This document shows, piece after piece, positions 35,269-45,332 of a stretch of 64,000 bases of DNA. Within the stretch, counting starts at the first letter, position 1. Each line of letters begins with the position of its first letter. The DNA lies in assembly GCA_019310485.1 (NCBI GenBank), contig JAFDEF010000015.1, positions 1 to 64,000 on the forward strand, in the 5' to 3' direction. Made by a program: the position numbers and the translations under genes. Origin of the DNA: Deltaproteobacteria bacterium. GTDB taxonomy: Bacteria > Desulfobacterota > DSM-4660 > Desulfatiglandales > HGW-15. The notes under the pieces were generated by a model that saw nothing but the letters and a program-made list of their open reading frames with translations, was not told the origin of the DNA and made no database searches.

Positions 35269-36042
35269 ATGTGGGAAAAAGAATTGGACACCGTACGCCT
35301 CGCCGCACAGGAGGCAGGAGATATAATCAACAGCCTCTACGGTCGGGTAGATGTAATCAAGAAAAAAGGGGACATTGACCTTGTTACAGAAGCCGATCTT
35401 CAGGCTGAAAGCAAAATTGTTGAAGTCATCACCCGCGCCTTTCCACAGGATAGCCTGGTGACCGAGGAGGCAGGCCACTATGATCACCATTCCAAGAGAA
35501 TATGGCTCATCGATCCCCTGGATGGAACCACGAACTTTACTCACGCTTTTCCCTTTTTCGGAATCTCTATCGCTCTTGAGATTGAGAAAAGGGTCGTGGT
35601 CGGAGCAGTGTATGATCCTCTAAGAGACGAATATTTTTGTGCTGCAGAAGGTACGGGCGCCTTCTTGAATGGAAACAGGATAAAGGTTTCCACGATCGGA
35701 AAGCTAGAGGACTCACTTCTAGCCACTGGTTTCCCTTACGAGGTTTACAACGACGCCCACGAACTTACAAAGCGTTTTGAGAAAATGCTTACCCTGACAC
35801 AGGGTGTTCGAAGACCCGGCTCCGCAGCCCTTGATCTGTGTTACGTTGCTGCGGGAAGAGTGGATGGATACTGGGAAGAGAGGCTGTTCCCCTGGGATAC
35901 TGCTGCAGGCAGCATTATCGTCAAGGAGGCCGGTGGTCAGGTAACCGACTACACTGGAAAAACCTACACCCCCTACTCAAGGACCATCCTGGCAACAAAC
36001 GGGCTCATACACGCGGAAATGATGGAAGCCCTGAAAATCTAG
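35269..36042 (+). CDS. suhB: Inositol-1-monophosphatase family protein (SuhB-like)
   Basis: A 257-residue Mg-dependent phosphatase of the inositol monophosphatase superfamily. Metal-binding motifs are LVTEEAG, the signature DPLDGTTNFTHAFPFFGIS (about residues 82-100) and WDTAAGSIIVKEAGGQVTD. The size is standard. I use ATG at 35269 (MWEKELDTVRLAAQEAG), 13 codons inside a longer frame. Likely substrates are inositol phosphates or other sugar phosphates. It could also have the ribosome-related role of SuhB. Confidence 0.9.
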   Translation: MWEKELDTVRLAAQEAGDIINSLYGRVDVIKKKGDIDLVTEADLQAESKIVEVITRAFPQDSLVTEEAGHYDHHSKRIWLIDPLDGTTNFTHAFPFFGISIALEIEKRVVVGAVYDPLRDEYFCAAEGTGAFLNGNRIKVSTIGKLEDSLLATGFPYEVYNDAHELTKRFEKMLTLTQGVRRPGSAALDLCYVAAGRVDGYWEERLFPWDTAAGSIIVKEAGGQVTDYTGKTYTPYSRTILATNGLIHAEMMEALKI

Positions 36043-36081
36043 CTTCCCCTCCGTTTTAACTCTTTTCCATGACTCTTCGGA

Positions 36082-37089
36082 TCAGCGAGAAAAGGCATCC
36101 ATTGCCTCTTTTTCAATCTCATGGGCTAGTCCGTTGTATCGGGGAGAAAAATGGAACACTGTGAAGCGCTTAACTCCAGCCTCTTTTGCAAGCCACCCGG
36201 CCTCCTTTGCTGTTAAGTGGTATTTTCTCTTTGCCGTGTTCCTATCGCGGTCCAGGAAAGCCGCCTCAATAAAAAGATGATCAGCATCTCGGGCGAGACT
36301 GATGACTTTTTCATAGTTTTCTGCGCTGCCCACAACGTCAGTGATGTACGTTATCTTCCGGCCCGGTGAAATTCTTGTGATACTTTCGGCCAGATCTCCC
36401 AGCACAAAACCTTTTCTTTTTACCACCTCGCCTCCTTCCTCCCATGTTACATAGAACTTCTCTTTTGGATTTCTCTTTTCATAAAGGGCTTTCTTGAAGC
36501 GCGTTAGCCAAGGGCCAACTGGAAGCCCCCGGGCTTTGAGCTTCTCCTTGTCGATATTAATGTAAAAGTTCTCCACCATGGAAAGGCCAAGGCAGTGAAT
36601 ACGATGGTCGAGAAAAGAAGCTTCCACCTTGAACCGGGGCTCCTTAACGAGACTACCTGAAAAAGGAAGTACCTGGTCTTTACCCTTGGGTTTGAACCGA
36701 TCCCTGCATGGATATACCCTTGTTATCACTTTTGCGGGGTGTACCTCGCTCACCCTCAGCACAAGTTCGTAGTGGTAGTCATCCACCAGGTTCCAGGTGT
36801 ACCCCGATAGCTTTCCTTCAACCTGCCTGAAAAAGCCTGGAGGACCAAAGAGGTGGATTTCTTTTTCTCGACCAAGACTAACCCGCAGCAGTGTATCAAA
36901 CCCTATAAAGTGATCCATATGGGTGTGAGTAACAAAAACATGGGTGACCTTGAGCAGGTCTCTCGGGGAAAGAGGGCCGAGGTCGCCAAGGTCGAACATG
37001 ATGGCCCTTCTCTCAAAAAGAAAAGCAATGAAAAGGCCGGGGTCTGAGAAAGGATCGTTCACCAGTCTCGCGCGAAATGAGGATCTCAT
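36082..37089 (-). CDS. RNase Z-like metallo-beta-lactamase-fold hydrolase
   Basis: A 335-residue MBL-fold protein. The zinc motif HTHMDHFIGFD is near residues 55-65, with further ligands in FIEAAF and the C-terminal FHFSPRY. The start MRSSFRARLVNDPFSDPGLF is of the ribonuclease BN/Z-related type that lacks the usual N-terminal strands. RNase Z matures tRNA 3' ends. The assignment to tRNA processing is tentative because tRNALeu here encodes CCA and this subgroup is not well studied. Convergent with suhB. Confidence 0.75.
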   Translation of the reverse strand: MRSSFRARLVNDPFSDPGLFIAFLFERRAIMFDLGDLGPLSPRDLLKVTHVFVTHTHMDHFIGFDTLLRVSLGREKEIHLFGPPGFFRQVEGKLSGYTWNLVDDYHYELVLRVSEVHPAKVITRVYPCRDRFKPKGKDQVLPFSGSLVKEPRFKVEASFLDHRIHCLGLSMVENFYINIDKEKLKARGLPVGPWLTRFKKALYEKRNPKEKFYVTWEEGGEVVKRKGFVLGDLAESITRISPGRKITYITDVVGSAENYEKVISLARDADHLFIEAAFLDRDRNTAKRKYHLTAKEAGWLAKEAGVKRFTVFHFSPRYNGLAHEIEKEAMDAFSR

Positions 37090-37245
37090 ATGAATTTGTC
37101 CTGACCTTCCAAGAACTGACCCCCACGAAAAACGGAACTATACCTGATGGAGCTTGTGGGTCAAGAGTTGACAAACTCTACCAGATGTGCGATCTTTTGC
37201 CAATAACTAATCAGAATCAATAGTCATTTCCGTGCGAGGCATGCA

Positions 37246-37608
37246 GTGACGTTGACCAAGGCCGACATTGTTAAAAGCGTAAGGGATAAGATCAAGCTAA
37301 AAAAAGCGAGAAGCGACGAGCAACCGCTTCTCTTCCCGGAACTTGCCTATGAGAGGCTGAGCAGCAAGCGTGCAGCGCAACTTGTCGACACCATGTTTGA
37401 AATCATCAAGAAGAACCTGGAAAAAGGGGACAGCGTACTAATTCATCGCTTCGGCAAGTTCAAAGTAAAATTCAAGTGGGCGAGAAAGGGAAGAAACCCG
37501 AGGACAGGAGAATCAATTATTTTAGATACAAGAAGGATCGTCACTTTCCACTGTTCCCCCAAACTAAAAGAGAAAATTAACAAAGGCCTTGCCGCCCGGT
37601 CCAAATGA
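37246..37608 (+). CDS. IHF/HU-family DNA-binding protein with helix insertion
   Basis: A 120-residue bacterial histone-like protein, about 25 longer than HU. It keeps the core: TKADIVKSVRDKI, AAQLVDTMFEIIKKNLEKGD, HRFGKFKVKFKWARKGRNPRTGE and the C-terminal DTRRIVTFHCSPKLKEKIN. Between the first and second helices there is an insert of about 15 residues (KKARSDEQPLLFPELAYERL). The RNPRTGE arm is the DNA-bending loop with the conserved proline. GTG start. It is 3 bases upstream of a lytic transglycosylase gene, an unusual partner. Confidence 0.88.
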   Translation: MTLTKADIVKSVRDKIKLKKARSDEQPLLFPELAYERLSSKRAAQLVDTMFEIIKKNLEKGDSVLIHRFGKFKVKFKWARKGRNPRTGESIILDTRRIVTFHCSPKLKEKINKGLAARSK

Positions 37609-37611
37609 ACA

Positions 37612-39036
37612 ATGGAGCGAAACCTTACTAACCTGAAGGCCTTGTTGAAGCCCTTTGTGATACTGCTTGGACTGACAGGTCTGCTGGGCACTTGCCCCCT
37701 GGATGCCGTTGCAGACGAGCTGGATCTCCTCAGCAAAATCATTTCCACTCAAAACTCCCTTGAGCTAAAGCAAAGCCTTGCCGAGGGTTCCTATCGTGGT
37801 GAGGCGGGAATTCTGAGGGTAAAGCCTGACGTGGCAAGTTCCCTGGGTCTTAGTGTTTATATGGACCAGGACTACCTGGACTCAGCCAAGCTTTTCAAAG
37901 AAGCCGAGGCCTCCCTAGAAAGAGCTCAGGAAGAGCTTGCTTCCACGGAAAAGGAATCATTCCTAGAAGAACATGTTCACCGCGCTGCAAGCTTTTTCTT
38001 GGCTTACAAACGCTCCTCTCAAGAAGCCGAGGAAAAGCTGGAAGCATACCGGCTAAGAATCTCCCCCAAAAACGATGAAAGGCTGAACGAGAAGATCTGC
38101 TTCTCCCTAATGAAACGGCTCCTAAACGAAGCCCTTGAAAAGGCTGGTTACAACTTAAGGGATACCCTTGGTTATTTCTATAATGCCTGCAGAGGAGCTG
38201 ACAAAGATACCCCTTTTCTTACAACCGAAAACGTAAAATTCGTCAATAAAGTTTTCTATCAATTCACCCGGCTTTGCCCGAAGGAGGCGTTGAAAAGATT
38301 TGATCTGGGAACACAAGAGGATTTTTACCATGGAAAAGATCCTGCAATGTGGAAGGAGATCATCGCGGAAACAGAGTTCCCTTACCTGAGCTTGCTGGAA
38401 ACAACCTTGAAAAAACATAACAATGGAAAACATCGAGTTGACCCACTGCTCTTTGTTGCGCTCATGAGAAAGGAATCGAATTTTCACCCCCATGCTATCT
38501 CATCCGTGGGAGCGGCAGGTCTAACCCAGATAATGCCGCGAACAGCGCTTGGCCTGGGCATGAAAAATATCTTCATTCCCCCATACCTTTCCAAGGCAGG
38601 CTTGATGCTTGAAAAGCAAAGGAAAACAAAGGAGCAGGCCCTCAACGTACTCTTTCAGATCAACGAGAACAACAAACTCGAGAAGGCCAGGCTTGCCCGC
38701 TCGTTAATGCAGAAATCGCTAAAATTCAGCAAGAAAAAAGATAGGCTATTTGGAAGATACCGAAAAGAATTGCTCTTGAGCAATACGGATGACCGTCTTA
38801 AGCCCGAGCTTGCGATCGAATATGGATTCAAATATTTTCAACAGCTTATGAGGGCTCAAAAAGGTGATATAACTCTTGCCCTTGCATCATATAATGCCGG
38901 CCCCCACCGCGTGAGGCGCTTTAACGGTGTACCCCCGTTTGATGAAACGGTGAACTTCCGAAACCAGGTTCTAAGGTTTTACAAGGCATACTTGGACAAA
39001 CTCAAAGGAGCGCGGCAGGTCTCAAAAGGGCCTTAG
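37612..39036 (+). CDS. Lytic transglycosylase (SLT domain)
   Basis: A 474-residue exported protein with an N-terminal signal-like segment (PFVILLGLTGLLGTCPLDAVA). The SLT domain is in the C-terminal half: catalytic glutamate in ALMRKESNFHPHAIS, then SVGAAGLTQIMPRTA, and ASYNAGPHRVRRFNG near the end. These enzymes cleave peptidoglycan between MurNAc and GlcNAc, forming 1,6-anhydro ends. The SLT domain carries a long insertion of about 80 residues between the catalytic motif and the YNAG motif. The N-terminal half is helical and Glu-rich with no assignable domain. Confidence 0.88.
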   Translation: MERNLTNLKALLKPFVILLGLTGLLGTCPLDAVADELDLLSKIISTQNSLELKQSLAEGSYRGEAGILRVKPDVASSLGLSVYMDQDYLDSAKLFKEAEASLERAQEELASTEKESFLEEHVHRAASFFLAYKRSSQEAEEKLEAYRLRISPKNDERLNEKICFSLMKRLLNEALEKAGYNLRDTLGYFYNACRGADKDTPFLTTENVKFVNKVFYQFTRLCPKEALKRFDLGTQEDFYHGKDPAMWKEIIAETEFPYLSLLETTLKKHNNGKHRVDPLLFVALMRKESNFHPHAISSVGAAGLTQIMPRTALGLGMKNIFIPPYLSKAGLMLEKQRKTKEQALNVLFQINENNKLEKARLARSLMQKSLKFSKKKDRLFGRYRKELLLSNTDDRLKPELAIEYGFKYFQQLMRAQKGDITLALASYNAGPHRVRRFNGVPPFDETVNFRNQVLRFYKAYLDKLKGARQVSKGP

Positions 39037-39074
39037 GCAGAGCAAAAAGGAAAGATTTCCTTGCCAGGGTACCC

Positions 39075-39350
39075 TCAACTTATTCCATGAAATTCCTGAA
39101 CCCACTTGAGCCAGATTTTTTTCCTGTTCTGGAACTTGTAAAGAACCCTGTCAAGATGTCTTGACAGCTCCAAATCAATGAGTTTCCGCCTGGAGAAAAC
39201 AATGAGTTGTCTTTCAAGACTCTCCCAATCGGGCATACTCGACTGGAGTCCTTTGCAGTATTTCTGGAACCCCAGGTGCATCTCTTCTATCTTAGTATCA
39301 AAGTCGAGAATTTGATTTCTTATTTTAAGGTTTTCCTCAGAGATCAGCAT
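39075..39350 (-). CDS. Hypothetical helical protein
   Basis: A 91-residue protein from the internal ATG (MLISEENLKIRNQIL). It is predicted helical and charged (FDTKIEEMHLGFQKYCKGLQ, ESLERQLIVFSRRKLIDLEL), with a basic C-terminus. I do not recognise a family. The longer frame from a TTG at 39416 would add 22 residues. Reasons to think it real are the even amphipathic pattern and a compact fit between convergent slt and upstream sequence; there is no direct support. It has no signal peptide. Confidence 0.5.
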   Translation of the reverse strand: MLISEENLKIRNQILDFDTKIEEMHLGFQKYCKGLQSSMPDWESLERQLIVFSRRKLIDLELSRHLDRVLYKFQNRKKIWLKWVQEFHGIS

Positions 39351-39557
39351 AAGGTCTTCTTGAAAAAAAGCACCTGCTGGTACAAAAGGGCCTGGTTTGC
39401 AGATTCTTGCAATCAAGATAGAGTTTTTTACCTTAAATTGATCAGTCTTTCAACACAAATAGTTGCATTAATAAACTGAAATACTTTCTTGACATACCCG
39501 CCTTCATGATGAAATATACAAAACCTGTCACCGGGAGCTCAGGGGTAAACGGAATTC

Positions 39558-39574
39558 GCCAGCCTCAGGCTGGC
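39558..39574. other. Perfect hairpin GCCAGCC-TCA-GGCTGGC upstream of purC
   Basis: A 7-bp GC-rich perfect stem with a 3-base loop, 101 bases before the purC ATG. It is followed by AAGAATTTG on the plus strand and has no T-tract on either strand, so it is not a simple terminator. It may be a leader structure or an operator; nothing identifies a ligand. Confidence 0.35.
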
Positions 39575-39674
39575 AAGAATTTGAGTCTGACGCAAAGATT
39601 GGGCAAAAGGGGGCATTTTTCAAAGGCCTCAAAAGCAAGAAGCATATTATCCACGACATTGTGGGGAGAAAGAA

Positions 39675-40580
39675 ATGGGAGATAACAACGTTTTAATAGA
39701 ATCGCACTTTGATGACCTGCAGCTTGTCAAGCGGGGCAAAGTCAGAGACGTATATGAAATTGACGGAAAGCTTCTTATAGTGGCGAGCGACCGAATTTCT
39801 GCCTTTGATGTTGTCATGGACGACCCCGTGCCTGACAAGGGAAAGATATTGACCAAGATTTCCCTTTTCTGGTTCGAACATCTTAAATCAATTGTCGAGA
39901 ACCACGTTATATCGGCCAAGCCCTCCGAGTATCCTGCTCCGTGCAACAAGTACCATCAGGAGCTCCAGGGCCGCAGCATGCTGGTAAAAAAGGCAATCCC
40001 CCTGCCGGTTGAGTGCGTTGTTAGGGGCTATTTGTCCGGATCAGGGTGGCTTGAGTACCAGTCTACGGGCACCATATGCGGCATACCTCTGCCAGAAGGG
40101 CTTTCTGAGTCCGAACAACTTCCCGCGCCCATCTTCACCCCTTCTACAAAGGCAGAGCATGGCATTCACGATGAGAACATATCTTTTGAAAGGGTGATAG
40201 ACCTGGTAGGTGAGGAGACAGCAAGAAAAATACGGGACCTGAGTATCCAGATATACAACTTTGGAAGAGAATTTGCTGCTGACAGGGGGATCATTATAGC
40301 TGACACTAAATTTGAGTTCGGCATGAGCGACAGTCGCCTAATACTGATTGACGAAGTCCTCACCCCTGACTCTTCAAGATTCTGGCCCATGGACTCTTAC
40401 CAGCCGGGAGGTCCGCAGGAAAGCTTTGACAAACAGTTCCTCAGAGACTACCTAAATGGTCTTGACTGGCCAAAGAAGCCTCCCCCTCCAAAACTCCCAC
40501 CCGATATCATCGAAAAGACAAGGGAAAGATACGTGGAGGCTCTAAGACGACTGACAGGGTCAGGGCTCGAAGAGAATTGA
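39675..40580 (+). CDS. purC: Phosphoribosylaminoimidazole-succinocarboxamide synthase
   Basis: A 301-residue SAICAR synthetase of purine biosynthesis, the longer form found in many bacteria and yeast. Signatures are [27 protein letters not shown] near the N-terminus, [12 protein letters not shown], and [17 protein letters not shown]. The ATG follows GGGGAGAAAG. It appears to be a stand-alone gene with a 258-base upstream region that has no other gene. A TTGACA at 39491 lies in that region but its -10 spacing is poor. Confidence 0.95.
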   Translation: MGDNNVLIESHFDDLQLVKRGKVRDVYEIDGKLLIVASDRISAFDVVMDDPVPDKGKILTKISLFWFEHLKSIVENHVISAKPSEYPAPCNKYHQELQGRSMLVKKAIPLPVECVVRGYLSGSGWLEYQSTGTICGIPLPEGLSESEQLPAPIFTPSTKAEHGIHDENISFERVIDLVGEETARKIRDLSIQIYNFGREFAADRGIIIADTKFEFGMSDSRLILIDEVLTPDSSRFWPMDSYQPGGPQESFDKQFLRDYLNGLDWPKKPPPPKLPPDIIEKTRERYVEALRRLTGSGLEEN

Positions 40581-40695
40581 TCAAGCAATTTCCAGTCCTC
40601 GTGAGACCTTCCTTTCAAAAAATACCTCACCTGGTCCGCCTTGACAAAGACCTTCCCGATGCTTAACGTAAGTTGTAATCTTAACTTTGTATTGA

Positions 40696-40702
40696 CTTGA
40701 AA
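40696..40702 (+). promoter_or_regulatory. CTTGAAA, sigma-32-like -35 element before grpE
   Basis: CTTGAAA is the consensus -35 of heat-shock (sigma-32) promoters and lies 54 bases upstream of the grpE ATG. No good CCCCAT-type -10 follows at 13-15 bases, and no CIRCE inverted repeat is present in the upstream 170 bases. The match is therefore partial. Confidence 0.35.
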
Positions 40703-40755
40703 TTACTATATTTCGCTTTGATCCCGGACGGAGAAGAGAGGGCCAGTTTGGTACT

Positions 40756-41406
40756 ATGGTTGAGGACAAAAACGACATAGCTGTCAATTCAGAGCAGTCA
40801 TCAGCAGAGGAGAGAAGAGGAGTAAGTTCCAAGAAGGAGGAACAAACTCGAAAAACCGAGGAAAAGCCTCTGGAGAAGCTGACCAAGGCTGAGCTTATTC
40901 AGAAGGTCAAATCGCTCCAGGAAGAGGTGCAAAAGCAATACGAGCTTTACCTTCGCTCACAGGCAGAGATTGAAAATATCAAGAAGAGAACGGCCAAAGA
41001 AAAACAGGAATGGGTCAAGTATGCCAATGAGACCCTGATCAAAGACGTACTTCCTGTGATGGATAATCTTGAAAAGGCTATTTCCCACTCTCAAAATGAG
41101 GCTTCTCTTGAGGCCCTGCGCGAAGGAGTTGAGCTGACTCTCAAAGGATTAAAGGATACCTTGAAAAAGTCAGGCCTTGAAGAAATAAAGGCTGTAGGTG
41201 AAAAGTTCGACCCTTCATTCCATGAGGCTGTTTCAGAAGCTGAAGACGAAAACCTCAAGCCGGGTACTGTGGTTCATGAACTCCAAAAGGGCTATATTCT
41301 GAATAATCGGCTTATTCGCCCTTCCATGGTGGTGGTAAGCAAGAGTGGCAGCTCTAACAGGGGCAGTGACGATAAAGAGCCCGAGAGGGTATCCGAAGGG
41401 ATCTAG
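40756..41406 (+). CDS. grpE: GrpE nucleotide-exchange factor
   Basis: A 216-residue GrpE, the ADP-release co-chaperone for DnaK. The N-terminal 60 residues are charged and low in complexity; a long coiled coil follows ([20 protein letters not shown]). The C-terminal beta domain has [20 protein letters not shown] and [20 protein letters not shown]. Length is normal. It is 30 bases before dnaK, forming the usual grpE-dnaK unit. No dnaJ or hrcA follows in the window. Confidence 0.95.
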   Translation: MVEDKNDIAVNSEQSSAEERRGVSSKKEEQTRKTEEKPLEKLTKAELIQKVKSLQEEVQKQYELYLRSQAEIENIKKRTAKEKQEWVKYANETLIKDVLPVMDNLEKAISHSQNEASLEALREGVELTLKGLKDTLKKSGLEEIKAVGEKFDPSFHEAVSEAEDENLKPGTVVHELQKGYILNNRLIRPSMVVVSKSGSSNRGSDDKEPERVSEGI

Positions 41407-41435
41407 AAAAGCGTTTATTTTCCAAGGAGGTCAAA

Positions 41436-43349
41436 ATGGGCAAAATAATAGGAATTGATTTGGGAACAACTAATTCTTGCGTGGCTGTGATGGAAAGTGG
41501 CGATCCTGTTGTTATTCCCAATGCGGAAGGCAGCAGAACAACCCCCTCTATAGTTGCGTTTAACGACAAAGGCGAAAGGCTTGTGGGCCAGATAGCCAAG
41601 AGACAGGCAATCACGAATCCTGATAACACGATTTTTGCCGTAAAGAGGCTTATTGGGAGAAAGTACGATTCCCCTGAGGTTCAAAGAGATATCGCCGTGC
41701 TTCCTTACAAGATAGTAAAGGCACCTAACGGGGACGCCCACGTGAGGGTAAGAGGCAAGGACTACAGCCCGGCAGAGATATCTTCCATGATACTTCAAAA
41801 GATGAAACAAACCGCCGAAGACTACCTGGGAGAAAAGGTTACCGACGCTGTGATCACAGTCCCTGCATACTTTAATGACAGCCAGAGACAGGCAACCAAG
41901 GATGCCGGGCGCATTGCGGGGCTAAACGTGCAAAGGATCATCAATGAACCGACTGCCGCATCCCTGGCATATGGGCTGGACAAGAAGGGGGAGAAAAAGA
42001 TCGCAGTCTTCGACCTGGGAGGTGGTACTTTCGACATATCTATACTGGAAATTGGTGAAGGCGTTTTTGAAGTTAAGTCCACTAACGGTGACACGCATCT
42101 GGGAGGAGAGGATTTTGACCTCAGGGTAGTAGATTACCTGGCTGACGAGTTTAAGAAGGACCAGGGCATTGACCTCCGAAACGATAAGATGGCGCTTCAA
42201 AGGTTAAAGGAAGCAGCTGAGAAAGCGAAAATGGAGCTCTCCACTTCAATGGAAACAGATATCAACCTTCCCTTTATTACTGCAGATGCCAGCGGTCCCA
42301 AGCACCTCAACATAAAACTTACCAGAGCGAAGCTGGAAGCCCTGGTAGATGACCTTATTGAAAAAGTGGTGGAGCCGTGTAACATTGCGCTCAAAGATGC
42401 CAGTTTGAGCCCTAGCGATATTAGCGAGGTCATACTGGTAGGCGGCATGACCAGGATGCCCAAAGTTCAGGAGAAGGTGAAAGAGATATTTGGCCGCGAA
42501 CCGAGCAAGGGCGTCAATCCTGATGAAGTGGTCGCTATCGGTGCTGCGATCCAGGGTGGCGTTCTCAAGGGGGACGTTAAAGATGTTCTCCTTCTGGATG
42601 TCACTCCTCTTTCGCTTGGGATCGAAACTCTTGGTGGCGTGTTTACAAAGCTGATTGAGAAAAACACAACCATACCGACCAAGAAAAGCCAGATTTTTTC
42701 CACGGCCGCAGACAACCAGCCTGCCGTGGAGATCCACGTGCTTCAGGGCGAGCGTGAAATGGCAGCCAACAACAAAACTCTTGGCCGTTTTCAGCTTGTG
42801 GGAATTCCACCTGCTCCCAGGGGGGTGCCCCAGATTGAGGTCACGTTCGATATTGATGCAAACGGCATTGTGAATGTTTCGGCAAAAGACCTGGCCACAG
42901 GGAAAGAGCAGTCAATAAAAATCACGGCATCAAGCGGACTGAGTGAAGAGGAAATTCAGAAGCTTGTGAAAGATGCTGAACTTCACGCAGAGGAAGACAG
43001 GAAAAAGAGAGAACTTGTGGATGCCCGAAACATGGCAGACTCACTCATCTATTCGACCGAAAAATCGTTGAAAGAGATTGGCGACAAGCTGGATGAGTCA
43101 ACCAAGAGCGATATTAACAGGGCAATTGAGAACTTGAAAAAAGCAATGGAAGGTGATAACGTTCAAGAGATCAAACTTCTGGCCGATGAGTTGACCCAGG
43201 CTTCTCATAAGCTCGCTGAACAAATGTATTCCCAGACCGCCCAGCAACAGGCTCAGGCGGCTGGAGGATCTGGCTCTTCCCAGGCCGGGTCACAGTCTTC
43301 AAAGGATGAGGACGTTGTAGACGCTGATTTCGAGGAAGTGAAAAAGTAA
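41436..43349 (+). CDS. dnaK: Chaperone DnaK (Hsp70)
   Basis: A 637-residue Hsp70. The ATPase domain opens [17 protein letters not shown], with [13 protein letters not shown] and [11 protein letters not shown]. The substrate domain has [18 protein letters not shown]. The C-terminal region is helical with the usual variable tail, and it ends [12 protein letters not shown], near to the typical EEVxK ending. The ribosome-binding site is AAGGAGG. Full length and apparently intact. Confidence 0.98.
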   Translation: MGKIIGIDLGTTNSCVAVMESGDPVVIPNAEGSRTTPSIVAFNDKGERLVGQIAKRQAITNPDNTIFAVKRLIGRKYDSPEVQRDIAVLPYKIVKAPNGDAHVRVRGKDYSPAEISSMILQKMKQTAEDYLGEKVTDAVITVPAYFNDSQRQATKDAGRIAGLNVQRIINEPTAASLAYGLDKKGEKKIAVFDLGGGTFDISILEIGEGVFEVKSTNGDTHLGGEDFDLRVVDYLADEFKKDQGIDLRNDKMALQRLKEAAEKAKMELSTSMETDINLPFITADASGPKHLNIKLTRAKLEALVDDLIEKVVEPCNIALKDASLSPSDISEVILVGGMTRMPKVQEKVKEIFGREPSKGVNPDEVVAIGAAIQGGVLKGDVKDVLLLDVTPLSLGIETLGGVFTKLIEKNTTIPTKKSQIFSTAADNQPAVEIHVLQGEREMAANNKTLGRFQLVGIPPAPRGVPQIEVTFDIDANGIVNVSAKDLATGKEQSIKITASSGLSEEEIQKLVKDAELHAEEDRKKRELVDARNMADSLIYSTEKSLKEIGDKLDESTKSDINRAIENLKKAMEGDNVQEIKLLADELTQASHKLAEQMYSQTAQQQAQAAGGSGSSQAGSQSSKDEDVVDADFEEVKK

Positions 43350-43352
43350 AAC

Positions 43353-45332
43353 ATGAAACATGGGTTTTGCCCAATTAGCAGGGCTATCTCCACTATCGCA
43401 GTGGTGATAGCCCTTTTTATTGTTGGATGCCAGCCTAGACCCCCGGCCAGGAAGGCACCGGAGGTCGTAAGGAAGCCTGAGGAGACGCTTCTTGCCAGAG
43501 CCGAATCCGATTTTGAAAAGGGTAAATTTGATGCTGCATTGGCTGAATATGAGCGCTACCTAAAAGAGTACCCAATGGGCAAGGGCGCATGGAAAGCGCT
43601 TTACAGAATGGCCGAGGTCCACATCTACAGGCATAATTATGAAAAAGCACTCACCCTGCTGGAGAGAATCGAGACAGAATATCCTGGCATTTCCGCACTG
43701 CCCGGAATTCAATACGAGACAGCCCATATTGATTATATGCTGGGAAATTATCAACGCTCCAGGGAAAAATTACTCAAGTGGATCCAAAGCCATCCGGAAA
43801 GCCCTTTAACAGGCCATATCTTTTTTCTACTCGCCAGGAATTTGGAAGCATTACAGGATAAGCCCGGGGCTTTTCACTGGTATCTCAGTGCGGCCGCCTT
43901 ATTTGCCCAGTCCCCTGAAATGCAGAAAGAAATTGAAAAAGACATTGTCGACCTCATAGAAGGTGCCGTGCCTTCAGAGCTCGATACAATGCAGGCCTAT
44001 GCAAGGGGAAGCAAACTTGCCCCTCCCCTATATTACGGAATCGCCAAGAACTATCTCAGGCAGGACATGTTCGAGCAGGCGAAAGCCGCAGCAATGTCTC
44101 TGGTGCGCTCCAGCCCCGAACAAGTCTGGGTAGATATTGGAAGGGAAATCCTCGAAAAGGCGAACAACGAACTTTCCGTTAAGCCAAACGTCATCGGATG
44201 CTTGCTGCCGTTAAGCGGACCCTTTGCCATTTACGGCCAGGAACTTTTGAACGGTATAGAGCTTGGGATGGATCTATTCAATTCCGAGGCAGGAGACAAT
44301 AAGCTGGAGCTGGCTATAGAAGATACTTTTGGAAAAGAAAAAGAAACGGTCATAGCCTTGCAAAACCTGGTGCTTAAGGACAACGTGATTGCCGTTATCG
44401 GCCCGCTCGTCAGCAAGCCTGCTCTGGCAGCAGCCAGGAAGGCTCAAGAACTGGGCGTGCCCATTATCACCTTCACGCAAAGGGAAGGGATCACTCAAGA
44501 GGGGGACATGGTTTTCAGGAACTTCATGACTCCCTCGAAAGAGGTTGACTCGGTTCTCGAAAGGGTGAGTGGCAGCCTGGAATTGAAAAGCTTCGCCGTT
44601 CTCTATCCTGACAATCGCTATGGCCACTTTTTTATGAATCTTTTCTGGGACAAGGTGGAGGAGCTGGGTGGGAGCATTACTGCCGTAGAATCTTATGAGC
44701 CGGATGAAACGGACTTTGCCACGCAGATTAAGAAAATGGTGGGCCTTTACTATCCCAGGCCGGAGCCCCTGGTTCAGTTCCTTCAGGCCTTGAAATTTCC
44801 TCAATACGAAGTTGAAGGCGCGGAGATCGATCTGAGTTCATTAAAAGAGCCCGATCCGATAGTGGATTTCGACGCCGTGTTTATTCCTGACAATTCCGAG
44901 CACATTGCCCTAATAGCACCACAGTTCCCTTTCCATAATGTTTTTGATATCCGTCTTCTGGGAACCAGCCTCTGGCAATCTCCGCAACTCGTAGAAATGG
45001 CAGGTGACTACTTGCAGGGCGCTATCTTCCCTTCAGGCTTCTTTCCGCAAAGCGAAAAAGAATCTGTAAAAAAATTCATGGCCCTTTATGAGGAAAACTT
45101 CGAATCAGCGCCAGGCATACTGGCGGCAACAGGGTATGACACCATAAGAGTTCTGAAAACTCTCTTGAGCCAACAAAGCATCCGCACAAGGAAGCAGCTC
45201 CAGAAGGCTTTATTGAGTCCTCACAACTTTGACGGCGTAACGGGCCAGATTTCTTTTGATAGCTCGGGCGAGGTGGTAAAGAAGCCGCTTTTACTCACCG
45301 TAAGCGGGCACCGCATGGTTCCCCTTCCCTAA
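43353..45332 (+). CDS. LppC/PBP-activator-like outer-membrane lipoprotein
   Basis: A 659-residue predicted lipoprotein. Signal sequence and lipobox IVGC place the lipidated cysteine at residue 26. N-terminal TPR-like repeats (ALAEYERYLKEYPMGKGAWK and on, about 50-230) precede a periplasmic-binding-protein domain (VIGCLLPLSGPFAIYGQELL from about 284), as in LpoA, the activator of PBP1A. The family stimulates peptidoglycan synthases. It starts 4 bases after dnaK. The signal peptide codons 10-22 form a terminator-like hairpin (see that entry). Convergent with tatC, overlapping by 4 bases. Confidence 0.82.
   Translation: MKHGFCPISRAISTIAVVIALFIVGCQPRPPARKAPEVVRKPEETLLARAESDFEKGKFDAALAEYERYLKEYPMGKGAWKALYRMAEVHIYRHNYEKALTLLERIETEYPGISALPGIQYETAHIDYMLGNYQRSREKLLKWIQSHPESPLTGHIFFLLARNLEALQDKPGAFHWYLSAAALFAQSPEMQKEIEKDIVDLIEGAVPSELDTMQAYARGSKLAPPLYYGIAKNYLRQDMFEQAKAAAMSLVRSSPEQVWVDIGREILEKANNELSVKPNVIGCLLPLSGPFAIYGQELLNGIELGMDLFNSEAGDNKLELAIEDTFGKEKETVIALQNLVLKDNVIAVIGPLVSKPALAAARKAQELGVPIITFTQREGITQEGDMVFRNFMTPSKEVDSVLERVSGSLELKSFAVLYPDNRYGHFFMNLFWDKVEELGGSITAVESYEPDETDFATQIKKMVGLYYPRPEPLVQFLQALKFPQYEVEGAEIDLSSLKEPDPIVDFDAVFIPDNSEHIALIAPQFPFHNVFDIRLLGTSLWQSPQLVEMAGDYLQGAIFPSGFFPQSEKESVKKFMALYEENFESAPGILAATGYDTIRVLKTLLSQQSIRTRKQLQKALLSPHNFDGVTGQISFDSSGEVVKKPLLLTVSGHRMVPLP
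43380..43421 (+). terminator. Rho-independent terminator-type hairpin inside the lipoprotein signal peptide
   Basis: AGGGCTATC pairs with GATAGCCCT and, after one T-T mismatch, CCACT with AGTGG, around loop ATCGC. The stem is about 14 bp with a following TTTTTATTGTT run, a classical intrinsic terminator 30 bases after the dnaK stop. It also encodes residues 10-22 of the LppC-like lipoprotein. It should reduce read-through from grpE-dnaK. Confidence 0.75.

Noticed and set aside
39491-39520. TTGACA as a purC promoter
   Set aside because: The nearest TATACA lies 20 bases away and the 17-base spacing gives a poor -10.
40581-40755. CIRCE element upstream of grpE
   Set aside because: No TTAGCACTC/GAGTGCTAA inverted repeat is present.
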